Positions 26,948-35,940 of a stretch of 63,647 bases of DNA are shown piece after piece. Numbering within the stretch: the stretch's first letter is position 1; every line of letters begins with the position of its first letter. The position numbers were made by a program, and so were the translations under genes. The DNA is from Bacteroidota bacterium (GTDB lineage Bacteria; Bacteroidota; Bacteroidia; B-17B0; Aurantibacillaceae). The notes beneath the pieces were generated by a model. That model was not told the DNA's origin. It made no database searches and worked only from the letters and a program-made list of their open reading frames with translations. The stretch is from contig PLYA01000055.1 of NCBI GenBank assembly GCA_003153315.1, forward strand, positions 36,866-100,512, given 5' to 3'.

Positions 26948-28220
26948 TAGTGGATGTAGTAAAATTTACGTCAAAAGACTTTCACCCAACGACAATTCCA
27001 AAAACCAAGTTTATTTCGGCGGTAGCTTTGATATTTTAAATATTTTACCCATTTCAGAAATCAAAAATATAGAAGCTGGTGATTGGAATAAAGAACGCTT
27101 TAAAGCATCGATAAATTTTTCTTGGATAGGAGAAGATGGTAATTTATATCCTGCACCTACTTCACAACTTATTCTTTATCCAAAGTATCCCGAAGTAAGG
27201 TTTTCCGGCTTTTTGGCAAAGTGCGATAATCCACCTTCGGAACTGATGACACAAAGACTTGCTGATAGGCTTTTATTTTTCTCTGTTGCTAAAAACGGAA
27301 CTGTTTTAGGATTTGTTACTGCACCAAATACTGAACTCTCAAAAGAATTTGAAAAAGAAAAATCAATATCTGAGCATGGAGTATTTAAAGTAATTGAATT
27401 GCCTCAGGTAGCAAACAATAAAGCAAACTTAATTACTGAATTACTTCGGATTCACCAATTAGGGTGGATAAAATCAAAACGACTTGATGGGCATGGAAAC
27501 CTCTTGCCTTGTGAAGCTCCTAATTGCGGCGGCTATACATTAGAAGCTGAATTAGGAATTACACCAAATGGATACTCTGAACCTGATTTTATGGGCTGGG
27601 AAGTAAAACAATTTGGCGTTACAAACTTTGCAAAAATAAATTCTGCGATAATTACCCTAATGACACCTGAACCAACGGATGGAATTTATAAAACCAAAGG
27701 CGCAGAGACATTTATTAGAAAATATGGTTACGCTGACAAAGCTGGGAAAGAAAATAGAATGAATTTCGGTGGCGTTCATAAAATTGGTATTAGACATCAA
27801 TTAACAAATTTAGAAATGAAGCTAATTGGCTTTGATAATGAAAGCGGGAAAATTAGAAGTACAAATGGAAGAATAGCTTTAGTTGACAAACAAAACAATG
27901 AAGCGGCATCATGGAGTTTTTCATCAATGCTTTTACATTGGAACAGAAAACATAATCAAGCATGTTACGTTCCTTCTCTTTCTGAAACTGAAAAGGCAAG
28001 ACAATATAAATATGGAAACAAAGTGATTCTTGGGACAGGAACTGATTTCCAACTTTTTCTTAATCAAATGGCTAAAGGGAATATTTATTATGACCCGGGA
28101 ATTAAAATGGAAAATGCTAATGCAAAACCAATACTAAAAAAACGTAGCCAGTTCCGTATCAAATCCCAATACCTACCAAATCTTTATAAAGTGAATGAAG
28201 TTGTTGATATTACAGCTTGA
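26913..28220 (+). CDS. Type II restriction endonuclease, MvaI/BcnI family
   Basis: A 435-residue protein. [20 protein letters not shown], followed directly by EVKQF (about 210-235), carries the D-x4-EVK catalytic core of the MvaI/BcnI family, monomeric enzymes that cut CC-N-GG-type sites. The first 150 residues appear to be an extra N-terminal domain. The 35-bp overlap with the C5 methyltransferase gene supports a coupled type II system. The actual target is not readable from sequence; CCWGG, CCSGG or CCNGG are plausible from the family. Confidence 0.78.
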   Translation: MNLKKLKSLFTDSGCSKIYVKRLSPNDNSKNQVYFGGSFDILNILPISEIKNIEAGDWNKERFKASINFSWIGEDGNLYPAPTSQLILYPKYPEVRFSGFLAKCDNPPSELMTQRLADRLLFFSVAKNGTVLGFVTAPNTELSKEFEKEKSISEHGVFKVIELPQVANNKANLITELLRIHQLGWIKSKRLDGHGNLLPCEAPNCGGYTLEAELGITPNGYSEPDFMGWEVKQFGVTNFAKINSAIITLMTPEPTDGIYKTKGAETFIRKYGYADKAGKENRMNFGGVHKIGIRHQLTNLEMKLIGFDNESGKIRSTNGRIALVDKQNNEAASWSFSSMLLHWNRKHNQACYVPSLSETEKARQYKYGNKVILGTGTDFQLFLNQMAKGNIYYDPGIKMENANAKPILKKRSQFRIKSQYLPNLYKVNEVVDITA

Positions 28221-28230
28221 AAATACCTCT

Positions 28231-28355
28231 GCGTTATGGGATTGTAACGGAAATCCTTTTGTGAGGCACGAGCAAAAGATTGAAGTGAAAAGCCCGACGG
28301 CGCATTTCGACATTTCGACAAGCTCAATGTTCGGTAATAGCGCCGGAACGCCCAA
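28231..28355 (-). repeat. REP-like dispersed element, inverted copy at right edge of the R-M island
   Basis: On the minus strand: GGGCGTTCCGGCGC, a segment GAACATTGAGCTTGTCGAAATG, GCGCCGTCGGGCTTTTCACT, GGATTTCCGTTACAATCCCA, TAACGC. Block order equals that at 24012-24156. GGCGC / GCGCC could pair around the 22-nt segment. It begins 11 bp after the endonuclease stop. Confidence 0.75.
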
Positions 28356-28430
28356 CCCTTCGTTATTTCCACAGGCTTAATGCCCTGGATGACAAAAAAT
28401 AACAACAATCATAAAAATTAAAAACCTAAG

Positions 28431-28473
28431 CTGACCTAAATCATATTTAGTTTCTGCCCGTGCCGTTACTTTG
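28431..28473 (+). promoter_or_regulatory. CRP/FNR-like box and -7 element of the decarboxylase-hemN operon
   Basis: CTGACCTAAATCAT (28431-28444) matches TGAT-N4-ATCA with one mismatch. TTACTTTG (28466-28473) is the same -7-like element as before the ybhG-like operon. A start near 28479 centres the box about 41.5 bp upstream. Confidence 0.5.
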
Positions 28474-28485
28474 TGGGCATATAAT

Positions 28486-29727
28486 ATGTATTGGCCCAAA
28501 CTAAATACCCAAAAAATTAAGCTTAAAATATTTGAGGCGCTTAGCAAGAATGCTAATTACCGGTCGGAGAATATTTTGGGTTTGCCGGGTACCTTTTTAG
28601 ATACTGAGGTGTTTTATGATGGCGAGCCTTTTTTGAAGGATGCGCCCTTTCTTTCTACCCTGATTGCAAACCCTAACCACATTGGTTGCCATACCCTGGA
28701 AACCGACCACGAAGAAATATTTAACGGCACGCAGGAAATTGAAAAAGACCTGATACGCATTTGTGCCGAAGAAATATGTAAAGCCGAACGTCATGAGTAT
28801 GATGGTTATGTGGCATCGGGCGGAACAGAAGCCAACATTGAGGCTTTGTGGATTTACCGTAATTTCTTTCAACAGGAAAAATCAGCGAGACTGCATGAGA
28901 TAGCATTTGTGTATTCTCAGGATACGCATTACTCCATTCCTAAAGCGGCAAACCTGTTGGGTATAGAATCGTTAGTATTTAACGTGCACGAAAATACCCG
29001 CGAGGTTGATATAGTTGATTTGGAAAACAAACTAAATGATGCCCTGTTTTATGGCAAAAAGTATTTTGTGCTGGTGCTCAACTTATCTACCACCATGTTT
29101 GGCAGTGTAGATGATATAGGTAAAATAACCAGCTTATTTAAACTAAGGCAGGTAAACTATAAGATACATGTGGATGCTGCCTTTGGCGGTTTTATTTATC
29201 CGTTTACCAATGCCGATAACGCCTATACCTTTTTAAACCAAGATATATGCTCCATTTCTTTAGACGGACATAAAATGATGCAGGCTCCTTATGGTACCGG
29301 TGTTTTTCTTATCCGTAAAAATTATATGAAGTATGTGTGTACCGAAGAAGCTGCCTATGTGCCCGGTATGGATTATACCTTGTGTGGCAGTCGCTCGGGT
29401 GCCAATGCCATTTGTTTGTGGATGATTATACATGCGCATGGTTCTGTGGGTTGGACAGTTAAAATGAATGAACTCCTGCAAAAAACCAACGAGGTTTGCA
29501 AAGCTTTGGATGCGATGGGTGTGAAGTATTATCATAATCCCTTTGTAAATATTATTGCGATAAAGAGTAGATACATTACAAAAGATTTAGCCAAACAGTT
29601 TTACTTAGTGCTGGATACTCATGAAGGAGAACCCAAATGGTATAAGATAGTGATGATGCCACACGTAAAGCAAGAAGTAATAGATGATTTTTTATTGCAA
29701 TTGGGTGAGTCGGTAAAAACAATATGA
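28486..29727 (+). CDS. PLP-dependent group II amino-acid decarboxylase-like protein
   Basis: A 413-residue protein from the ATG at 28486; a TTG five codons upstream would overlap the predicted promoter. Features of fold-type I decarboxylases are present: DGYVASGGTEANIEALW (phosphate-binding region, about 103), HVDAAFGGF and SLDGHKMMQAPYGTG with the PLP lysine (about 261). The family includes glutamate, histidine, tyrosine and aspartate decarboxylases; the substrate is not predictable. Its last codons overlap hemN (ATGA). Confidence 0.85.
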   Translation: MYWPKLNTQKIKLKIFEALSKNANYRSENILGLPGTFLDTEVFYDGEPFLKDAPFLSTLIANPNHIGCHTLETDHEEIFNGTQEIEKDLIRICAEEICKAERHEYDGYVASGGTEANIEALWIYRNFFQQEKSARLHEIAFVYSQDTHYSIPKAANLLGIESLVFNVHENTREVDIVDLENKLNDALFYGKKYFVLVLNLSTTMFGSVDDIGKITSLFKLRQVNYKIHVDAAFGGFIYPFTNADNAYTFLNQDICSISLDGHKMMQAPYGTGVFLIRKNYMKYVCTEEAAYVPGMDYTLCGSRSGANAICLWMIIHAHGSVGWTVKMNELLQKTNEVCKALDAMGVKYYHNPFVNIIAIKSRYITKDLAKQFYLVLDTHEGEPKWYKIVMMPHVKQEVIDDFLLQLGESVKTI

Positions 29728-31070
29728 ACTTAATTGCCAAATATAACGTACAAACACCCCGCTATACCAGCTATCCTACCGTGCCCTATTGGGATAATAC
29801 GGTTGATGTAGAGCTATGGAAACAAAAGGTTCATACCTCTTTTATAGAGAGTAATGAAAAGGATGGCATTAGTATTTACATTCACTTACCTTATTGCGAG
29901 AGTCTTTGCACCTATTGCGCCTGCAACACACGCATAACAGTTAACCACGCCGTTGAAGCACCTTACATAGCCGCCCTTATTAAAGAATGGAATTTATATT
30001 TAGAAGTGCTAAAGGAAGAGCCGCGCATTAAAGAAATTCATTTGGGCGGAGGCACACCTACTTTTTTTAGTGCCACGCATTTAAAGGAACTGATAGAGAC
30101 TATACTATCAACATCTATAGTTTGTGCCGATGCCGAGTTTAGTTTTGAAGCACATCCCGATAATACAACAAAGGAACATCTGCAAACCTTGTTCAATTTA
30201 GGTTTTAAACGCGTAAGCTTTGGCATACAGGATTTTGATTTGAAAGTGCAAAAGGCTATCCATCGCTTTCAAAGCTTTGAGCAGGTAAAGAAAGTGTTAG
30301 ATGAAGCAAGGGCTATAGGATACAACTCTATCAATTTTGATTTGATTTATGGTTTGCCCTTTCAAACCTTAGATAGTGTTGTTGATACAATTAATCAGGT
30401 TATTTTATTAAAACCGGATAGAATTGCCTTTTACAGCTATGCTCATGTGCCTTGGATTAAACCAGGACAACGCAGTTTTACCGAAAAAGACTTGCCTGTG
30501 GATGCAGAGAAAAGAAAGTTGTATGAAACAGGTAAAGAGATGTTTATTAAAGCCAGGTATAAAGAAATAGGGATGGATCATTTTGCTTTGCCTGAAGAAA
30601 GTTTACATATAGCGCTTAACCAAGGTAAACTGCACCGCAACTTTATGGGCTATACGCATAACTATACTAAACTACTTATCGGTTTGGGAGTTTCTTCCAT
30701 CAGCGATTGCTGGACAGCCTTTTCTCAGAATGTAAAAACTGTTGAGGAATACTTGGAGCTTATTAGTAGAGGTGTATTGCCCGTTTCTAAAAATCATTTC
30801 CTTACAGAAGAAGACCTAATACTTCGGCAGCATATTTTAAATTTAATGTGCACCTACCATACAGAATGGAATAAAGAACAAACTCTTTTATTAACAGAAG
30901 CCCTAGAAAGATTACAAGACTTAGTCCAAGATGGCTTGGTTAGTATTAAAAATCAAAGTGCAATTGTAACCGAAAAAGGAAAGCCCTTTATCCGCAATAT
31001 TTGTATGTGCTTTGATAATCGTTATTATAGCAAAGTTGCTCAATCAAAGGTGTTTAGCAGTTCTATTTAA
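29724..31070 (+). CDS. hemN: Oxygen-independent coproporphyrinogen III oxidase
   Basis: A 448-residue radical SAM enzyme. IHLPYCESLCTYCACNTR (about 52-69) holds the Cx3CxxC cluster motif plus the additional Cys of HemN. EIHLGGGTPTFFS (about 108) and the C-terminal HemN domain (GMDHFALPEESL; FMGYTHNYTKLLIGLGVSSIS) are diagnostic of true HemN rather than the HemW paralogue. It makes protoporphyrinogen IX precursors without O2. The start overlaps the decarboxylase stop by 4 bp. Confidence 0.95.
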   Translation: MNLIAKYNVQTPRYTSYPTVPYWDNTVDVELWKQKVHTSFIESNEKDGISIYIHLPYCESLCTYCACNTRITVNHAVEAPYIAALIKEWNLYLEVLKEEPRIKEIHLGGGTPTFFSATHLKELIETILSTSIVCADAEFSFEAHPDNTTKEHLQTLFNLGFKRVSFGIQDFDLKVQKAIHRFQSFEQVKKVLDEARAIGYNSINFDLIYGLPFQTLDSVVDTINQVILLKPDRIAFYSYAHVPWIKPGQRSFTEKDLPVDAEKRKLYETGKEMFIKARYKEIGMDHFALPEESLHIALNQGKLHRNFMGYTHNYTKLLIGLGVSSISDCWTAFSQNVKTVEEYLELISRGVLPVSKNHFLTEEDLILRQHILNLMCTYHTEWNKEQTLLLTEALERLQDLVQDGLVSIKNQSAIVTEKGKPFIRNICMCFDNRYYSKVAQSKVFSSSI

Positions 31071-31121
31071 CTTTTTTTATTACATAGGCGTTTAAATAGA
31101 AAGGTATTCAAATTATGAAAA

Positions 31122-31157
31122 TAAAGTCCCCGAAGGAAAACTTCGAGGACTTTTTAT
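31122..31157 (+). terminator. Rho-independent terminator after hemN
   Basis: Arms AAAGTCCCCGAAG and CTTCGAGGACTTT pair with a GAAAA loop and one mismatch, followed by TTATT. It lies 52 bp after the hemN stop. Confidence 0.8.
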
Positions 31158-31260
31158 TAAAGGGAACCTAAAATTAATAGGTTAAAGAAAAGCCTTTGTC
31201 TAAGTTTATTTTTAGGTTTATTTTTTATACTTATATTTCGTAACTATTGCAATCAGGTAA

Positions 31261-33066
31261 ATGTTGAAGAAAGAGATACTTCTTGAAATAAAAAATTTAG
31301 TTGTTGAGTTTAAAACCGAAAGCGAAAAAATAAAAGCGGTTAATGACATTTCATTTACTTTAAGACAAGGTGAAACTATTGGTATTGTTGGAGAATCAGG
31401 TTCCGGTAAATCGGTAAGTGCTTTATCGGCAATGGGTTTGATACCCAGTCCGCCGGGAAGAATACGATCAGGCGAAATAATATATCATTCCAAAAGCAAA
31501 GGTATTGTTGATTTAACCAAACTTTCATCTAATGAAATGAGAGAGTTGCGTGGCAATGAACTTACCATGATTTTTCAGGAACCCATGACTTCTCTGAACC
31601 CGGTTATTACTTGTGGGAACCAGGTAATGGAAGCTATTATATTGCATAAAAAAATTAATAAGAAAGAGGCGAGAGAAATAACTTTAGAACTTTTTAAAAA
31701 GGTACAACTTCCCCGTCCGGAACAAATCATTGATTCATACCCTCATCAAATATCAGGTGGGCAAAAGCAACGCGTGATGATTGCTATGGCAATGAGTTGT
31801 AACCCCAGTGTGCTTATTGCTGATGAACCAACAACAGCCCTTGATGTTACGGTACAAAAAACCATACTTGATTTAATGCTTGATTTACAGCGTGAGCAGA
31901 ATATGGGTATTTTATTCATTACCCACGATTTGGGAGTTATTGCTGAACTTGCCGATAAAGTAGTGGTAATGTATAAGGGCAAAATTGTAGAACAGGGCCC
32001 TGTGATGGATATTTTTAGTAACCCGCAACATCCTTATACAAAAGGACTTTTAGCATGCAGGCCACCCTTAGATAAACGCCTGAAGCATTTGCCAACCATA
32101 AAAGACTTTATGGAAGTTGATGAAAAAGGTGAAATTATAGAGAAAGAACAAACGGTACAGGAAGCTATACATAATGCTGTTGTAACACTTGATGAGAGAG
32201 AAAAATGGCATTCAGAGCTTTATACCCGTCCGAAAATACTAGAAATCAAGAATTTAAAAACATATTTCCCTATCAACAAAAGCTTGTTTGGTAAGGCCAG
32301 CGAATTTGTAAAGGCGGTTGATGATGTAAGTTTTGATGTATATGAAGGCGAAACGCTTGGATTGGTGGGTGAATCAGGATGTGGAAAGACAACTTTGGGC
32401 AGAACCATTTTGCGTTTGGAAGAACCTACAAGTGGGCTTATTTCCTTCAAAAAACATGATATTACAAATATATCTAACAAGGACTTGCGTGCGCTGAGAA
32501 AAGACATGCAAATTATTTTTCAAGATCCTTATTCTTCTCTTAACCCACAGATAACCATTGGCGAAGCTATTATAGAACCTATGAGGGTACATGGCTTATA
32601 CAAAAATGATAAAGAGCGAAAAGACAAAGCCATGGATTTACTTAAAAGGGTAAGCCTTATTGACTCACATTTTCATCGTTACCCACATGAGTTTAGTGGC
32701 GGACAAAGACAACGTGTTTGTATTGCCCGTGCTTTGGCGCTAAACCCGCAGTTTATTATTTGCGATGAGTCTGTTTCTGCGCTCGATGTGTCTGTTCAGG
32801 CACAGGTGCTAAATCTTTTAAATGATTTGAAAACCGAGTTTAAGTTTACCTACATCTTCATATCTCACGATTTAAGCGTAGTTAAATTTATGAGTGATAG
32901 AATGATTGTGATGAACAAAGGCAAGATAGAAGAGATGGGTGATGCCGATGAAATATGTAATAATCCACAAAGTGAATATACTCAAAAGCTAATCAATTCA
33001 ATACCTAAAGGAAACTTGGACGATATTAAAAATTCTATTGATAAAAAAAAGCAATTAGCGGTATAG
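31261..33066 (+). CDS. Fused oligopeptide/dipeptide ABC transporter ATPase (DppD-DppF type)
   Basis: A 601-residue protein with two complete ABC modules. Module 1: Walker A GESGSGKS (about 42), signature ISGGQKQRVMIAMAM, Walker B VLIADEPTTALD, then the oligo_HPY region YTKGLLACRP. Module 2: GESGCGKTTLGRT (about 373), FSGGQRQRVCIARAL, FIICDESVSALD, and EYTQKLINSIP. It would drive peptide or nickel import. No permease or binding-protein gene is adjacent, so partners are elsewhere. The cobalamin adenosyltransferase gene begins directly at its stop. Confidence 0.92.
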   Translation: MLKKEILLEIKNLVVEFKTESEKIKAVNDISFTLRQGETIGIVGESGSGKSVSALSAMGLIPSPPGRIRSGEIIYHSKSKGIVDLTKLSSNEMRELRGNELTMIFQEPMTSLNPVITCGNQVMEAIILHKKINKKEAREITLELFKKVQLPRPEQIIDSYPHQISGGQKQRVMIAMAMSCNPSVLIADEPTTALDVTVQKTILDLMLDLQREQNMGILFITHDLGVIAELADKVVVMYKGKIVEQGPVMDIFSNPQHPYTKGLLACRPPLDKRLKHLPTIKDFMEVDEKGEIIEKEQTVQEAIHNAVVTLDEREKWHSELYTRPKILEIKNLKTYFPINKSLFGKASEFVKAVDDVSFDVYEGETLGLVGESGCGKTTLGRTILRLEEPTSGLISFKKHDITNISNKDLRALRKDMQIIFQDPYSSLNPQITIGEAIIEPMRVHGLYKNDKERKDKAMDLLKRVSLIDSHFHRYPHEFSGGQRQRVCIARALALNPQFIICDESVSALDVSVQAQVLNLLNDLKTEFKFTYIFISHDLSVVKFMSDRMIVMNKGKIEEMGDADEICNNPQSEYTQKLINSIPKGNLDDIKNSIDKKKQLAV

Positions 33067-33621
33067 ATGGCGTTTAAAGTTTATACCAAAACCGGTGATA
33101 AAGGCCAAACCTCTTTAATTGGTGGAACCCGCTTACCCAAACACCATATACGTATTGAAGCCTACGGAACAGTTGATGAACTAAACAGCTGGATAGGTTT
33201 GTTGCGCGACCAACCCATTGATGAACGCAGCATAAAAACATTATTAGAAACACAAGACCGCCTCTTTACCATTGGTTCATTATTGGCAGCAGACCCTGAG
33301 AAAAACAAAATGAAACTGCCCGATATAAAAGAAGAAGACATTGTGTTGTTGGAAAAAGAAATTGATGCCATGGAAGAAACCCTGCCCGAAATGAAAAGCT
33401 TTGTATTGCCGGGCGGACATACCATTGTATCTTATTGCCATTTGGCGCGCTGTGTATGCCGCAGGGCAGAACGTGCCGTATTACGTCTTGCCGAAAACGA
33501 AAAAGTAGAAGAGCTTACCTATAAATACCTCAATCGTTTATCAGACTATTTGTTTGTGCTATCGCGCAAACTCTCTCAGGATTTAAAAGCCGGAGAAACC
33601 CCTTGGGTGCCTCGGGTGTAG
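33067..33621 (+). CDS. Cob(I)yrinic acid a,c-diamide adenosyltransferase, PduO type
   Basis: A 184-residue enzyme. The N-terminal ATP loop TKTGDKGQTSLIGGTRLPK, the motif RIEAYGTVDELNSWIG (about 29-44), FVLPGGH, the catalytic RCVCRRAERAV (about 122-132) and LNRLSDYLFVLSR mark the PduO/MMAB family. It transfers adenosine from ATP to cobalamin to give coenzyme B12. Cotranscription with the peptide ABC ATPase is by position. Confidence 0.94.
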   Translation: MAFKVYTKTGDKGQTSLIGGTRLPKHHIRIEAYGTVDELNSWIGLLRDQPIDERSIKTLLETQDRLFTIGSLLAADPEKNKMKLPDIKEEDIVLLEKEIDAMEETLPEMKSFVLPGGHTIVSYCHLARCVCRRAERAVLRLAENEKVEELTYKYLNRLSDYLFVLSRKLSQDLKAGETPWVPRV

Positions 33622-33634
33622 GTTTTTTTATTTG

Positions 33635-34248
33635 TTGTCTAACGCTTGAAATTGAGGACACGGTTAGCTGATGGTGTTTTAATCATAATAAAAATTACTG
33701 ATAACCTTGACAACCGTGTCTCCTTGAAAGAGGATGTTTTTCACTCGAAAATGAGTATCATATTCCCGTTTGCTGTACTGAAACCCAACTTTATTATAAT
33801 TGTGCTTATCGTCCCATGGAAATATATAAAACGGTTCGCCAACAAGTTGTTTTACTTCAGCCTTTGTCATCCCAACCCTAATTTTAGCAAATCCACGATG
33901 AGAAAACCCCAGAGGATAGTTGGAATCCTCTCCTATTAAGAAGGTAAATATTTCAAGTCTCCATCCATCTACTTGTATTCTGCCATAATATATAGAATAA
34001 TGAATGGATAAAATTATTAATGGGGTTAAAAGAACTTTAAAAACGAACCCCCACTGCCTTTTATATAATCCGTGTACCAACCAATAGATAAATAGGAATG
34101 TTGACAAAAGTATAACAGTCAGAGCTACTATAAAATGAATATCTAACCCTGAAAGTGCCCTAAGAGTAAGTATAAAAAAAAGAATGCTTGTTACCGCAAG
34201 CAGAATTAATGTCCAATGGAATTTTCTTGTCATTTGTCGAACACTTGA
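33635..34248. repeat. 13-of-15 direct repeats flanking a single gene
   Basis: TTGTCTAACGCTTGA (33635-33649) and TTGTCGAACACTTGA (34234-34248) lie on either side of the minus-strand gene 33679-34233. The right copy touches the gene start. On the minus strand their ends read GTTAGAC and GTTCGAC, close to the GTTRRRY core of integron cassettes, but no complete attC structure was found. Confidence 0.45.
33679..34233 (-). CDS. Small membrane protein with BamE/SmpA-like domain
   Basis: A 184-residue protein. Three hydrophobic segments fill residues 7-85 (WTLILLAVTSILFFI; FIVALTVILLSTFLFIYWLV; FVFKVLLTPLIIL). The C-terminal half contains IRVGMTKAEVKQLVGEP (about 121-137), the helix-turn motif of SmpA/OmlA (BamE-like) domains. 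The combination with N-terminal helices is not the outer-membrane BamE lipoprotein itself. Function unknown. It is isolated between short direct repeats and array D. Confidence 0.7.
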   Translation of the reverse strand: MTRKFHWTLILLAVTSILFFILTLRALSGLDIHFIVALTVILLSTFLFIYWLVHGLYKRQWGFVFKVLLTPLIILSIHYSIYYGRIQVDGWRLEIFTFLIGEDSNYPLGFSHRGFAKIRVGMTKAEVKQLVGEPFYIFPWDDKHNYNKVGFQYSKREYDTHFRVKNILFQGDTVVKVISNFYYD

Positions 34249-34298
34249 GCTAACTCATTTATATATCTAATTACCTCCAAATATATCAAAAACCACTT

Positions 34299-34676
34299 AT
34301 TCCCACCTCATTAGGTACTATTCCCAACTTACTTGGCATCATTCCTAACAAACGTGGAGGCATTCCTAACGTACTTGAAATCGTTCCTAACTTACTTGGA
34401 GCTATTTCTAATAGACTTGATATCGTTCCAAGTAGACTTGGAATCGTTTCTAGTAAACATGGAATCATTCCTAACATACTCGGAGTCGTTCCTAGTAGAC
34501 GTGGAATCATTCCTAGTAAACGCGAAATCACTCCTAACAAGCGTGGAAGTGTTTCTAGTAAACGTAGAAGCATTTCTAGTAGACGCGAAATCGCTCCTAA
34601 CAGGTGTGGAATTACCCCTAACAGCTGCGAAAGCACTTCTAATAAACGGGGGATTATTCCCAACATGTTAGGAATA
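34299..34676. repeat. 21-bp tandem array D
   Basis: Eighteen units of exactly 21 bp run from 34299 to 34676, each opening with ATTCC, GTTCC, GTTTC or ATTTC and ending near GGAATC. Unit 34425-34445 contains the perfect 18-bp dyad TTCCAAGTAGACTTGGAA. Both strands have long open frames with seven-residue repeats, which is expected for any 21-bp tandem. It lies in the 5' intergenic region of dxr and of the divergent gene. Confidence 0.95.
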
Positions 34677-34749
34677 GCTCCTTTTAGATGTTAAGGTTTT
34701 TTACTTTTAAATAATACCTTTACAAACTGCTTTTAGCATCTATCAGCCA

Positions 34750-35901
34750 ATGAAAAAGAAAAACATAGCCATCTTGGGAAGTACCGGAAGCATTGGCACA
34801 CAAGCCCTGCAGGTTATTAAAGCCAACCCCGGTTTCTTTTGTTGCGAAGTGTTGGTTGCTAACGGCAATGCCGATTTATTAATTGAACAAGCTATTGAGT
34901 TTAAACCCAACGCCGTTGTTATAGCCGATGAAACTAAATACCAAACGGTAAAACAAGCGCTTTCCCCTCACGATATAAAAGTATTTGCAGGTGCTAAATC
35001 GGTTGAACAAATTGTAGAGATGGAAACCATTGATATGGTACTTACCTGCATGGTTGGCTTTGCCGGATTGCCCTCTACCATACATGCCATTAAAAACAAA
35101 AAGCCCATTGCCCTTGCCAATAAAGAAACGCTGGTAGTGGCAGGAGAATTAATTACCAAACTGGCACAAGAGCATGGCGTAAATCTTTATCCGGTAGATA
35201 GTGAACACTCAGCTATATTTCAATGTTTAGTGGGCGAGTTTGATAACCCTATTGAAAAGATTTATCTCACCGCCAGTGGAGGTCCGTTTAGAGGAAAAAC
35301 AAGAAGTGATTTACTAAACATTACCAAACACCAGGCGCTTAAACACCCCAACTGGACTATGGGTGCAAAAATTACTATAGATTCGGCAACCCTTATGAAC
35401 AAAGGACTTGAGGTAATAGAAGCCAAATGGTTGTTTAATATAAAACCCGAGCAGATAGAAGTAGTGATACATCCGCAAAGCATTATACATAGCATGGTGC
35501 AGTTTACCGATGGCAGTATTAAAGCCCAGCTTGGCCTGCCTGATATGAAGTTACCCATACACTACGCCTTTAGTTACCCCAATAGAATTGCCACACCTTT
35601 TGAGCGTTTTGATTTTACCAAGTATCCTTCCTTTACATTTGAGAAACCCGATACTAACACCTTTGCTAACTTAGCCCTTGCCTACCAGGCGCTTGATAAA
35701 GGAGGTATTATGCCCTGTGTATTAAACGCCGCCAATGAAATTGCCGTAGATGCTTTCTTAAAAGAAAAGATTTCCTTCCTTAAAATGAGTGAGGTTGTAG
35801 AGCTATCTATGAGCAAGATAAACAACAAAATAAATCCTTCTTTAGAAGACTACTTTTCCTATAATACCGAAGCAAGAGCCATAGCAACATCTCTTATTTA
35901 A
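34750..35901 (+). CDS. dxr: 1-deoxy-D-xylulose 5-phosphate reductoisomerase
   Basis: A 383-residue enzyme of the MEP isoprenoid pathway that makes MEP from DXP with NADPH. Seen: N-terminal NADPH loop AILGSTGSIGTQALQVI, ALANKETLVVAGE (about 117), PVDSEHSAIFQCL (about 148), LTASGGPFRGKTR and TMGAKITIDSATLMNKGLE (about 205-223), all strongly conserved. Length is normal. It is a single gene; idi at 53.7 kb acts later in the same pathway. Confidence 0.96.
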   Translation: MKKKNIAILGSTGSIGTQALQVIKANPGFFCCEVLVANGNADLLIEQAIEFKPNAVVIADETKYQTVKQALSPHDIKVFAGAKSVEQIVEMETIDMVLTCMVGFAGLPSTIHAIKNKKPIALANKETLVVAGELITKLAQEHGVNLYPVDSEHSAIFQCLVGEFDNPIEKIYLTASGGPFRGKTRSDLLNITKHQALKHPNWTMGAKITIDSATLMNKGLEVIEAKWLFNIKPEQIEVVIHPQSIIHSMVQFTDGSIKAQLGLPDMKLPIHYAFSYPNRIATPFERFDFTKYPSFTFEKPDTNTFANLALAYQALDKGGIMPCVLNAANEIAVDAFLKEKISFLKMSEVVELSMSKINNKINPSLEDYFSYNTEARAIATSLI

Positions 35902-35940
35902 TTACGTCAAATAGAAAAGTTGTTTTATTATCAAGAAGTT

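Noticed and set aside
28173..28408. Several short frames between the endonuclease and decarboxylase genes
   Set aside because: They cover the REP-like element in both directions; the shared blocks with 24012-24156 explain the sequence as a non-coding repeat.
33635..34248. A complete integron cassette with attC
   Set aside because: Only the GTTRRRY-like ends are seen; the matching R'' and L sites are not, and no integrase is in the window. Kept as a weak finding only.
34286..34671. Overlapping long frames on both strands of array D as genes
   Set aside because: Both strands are open for the same periodicity reason; neither has a recognisable domain or credible start.
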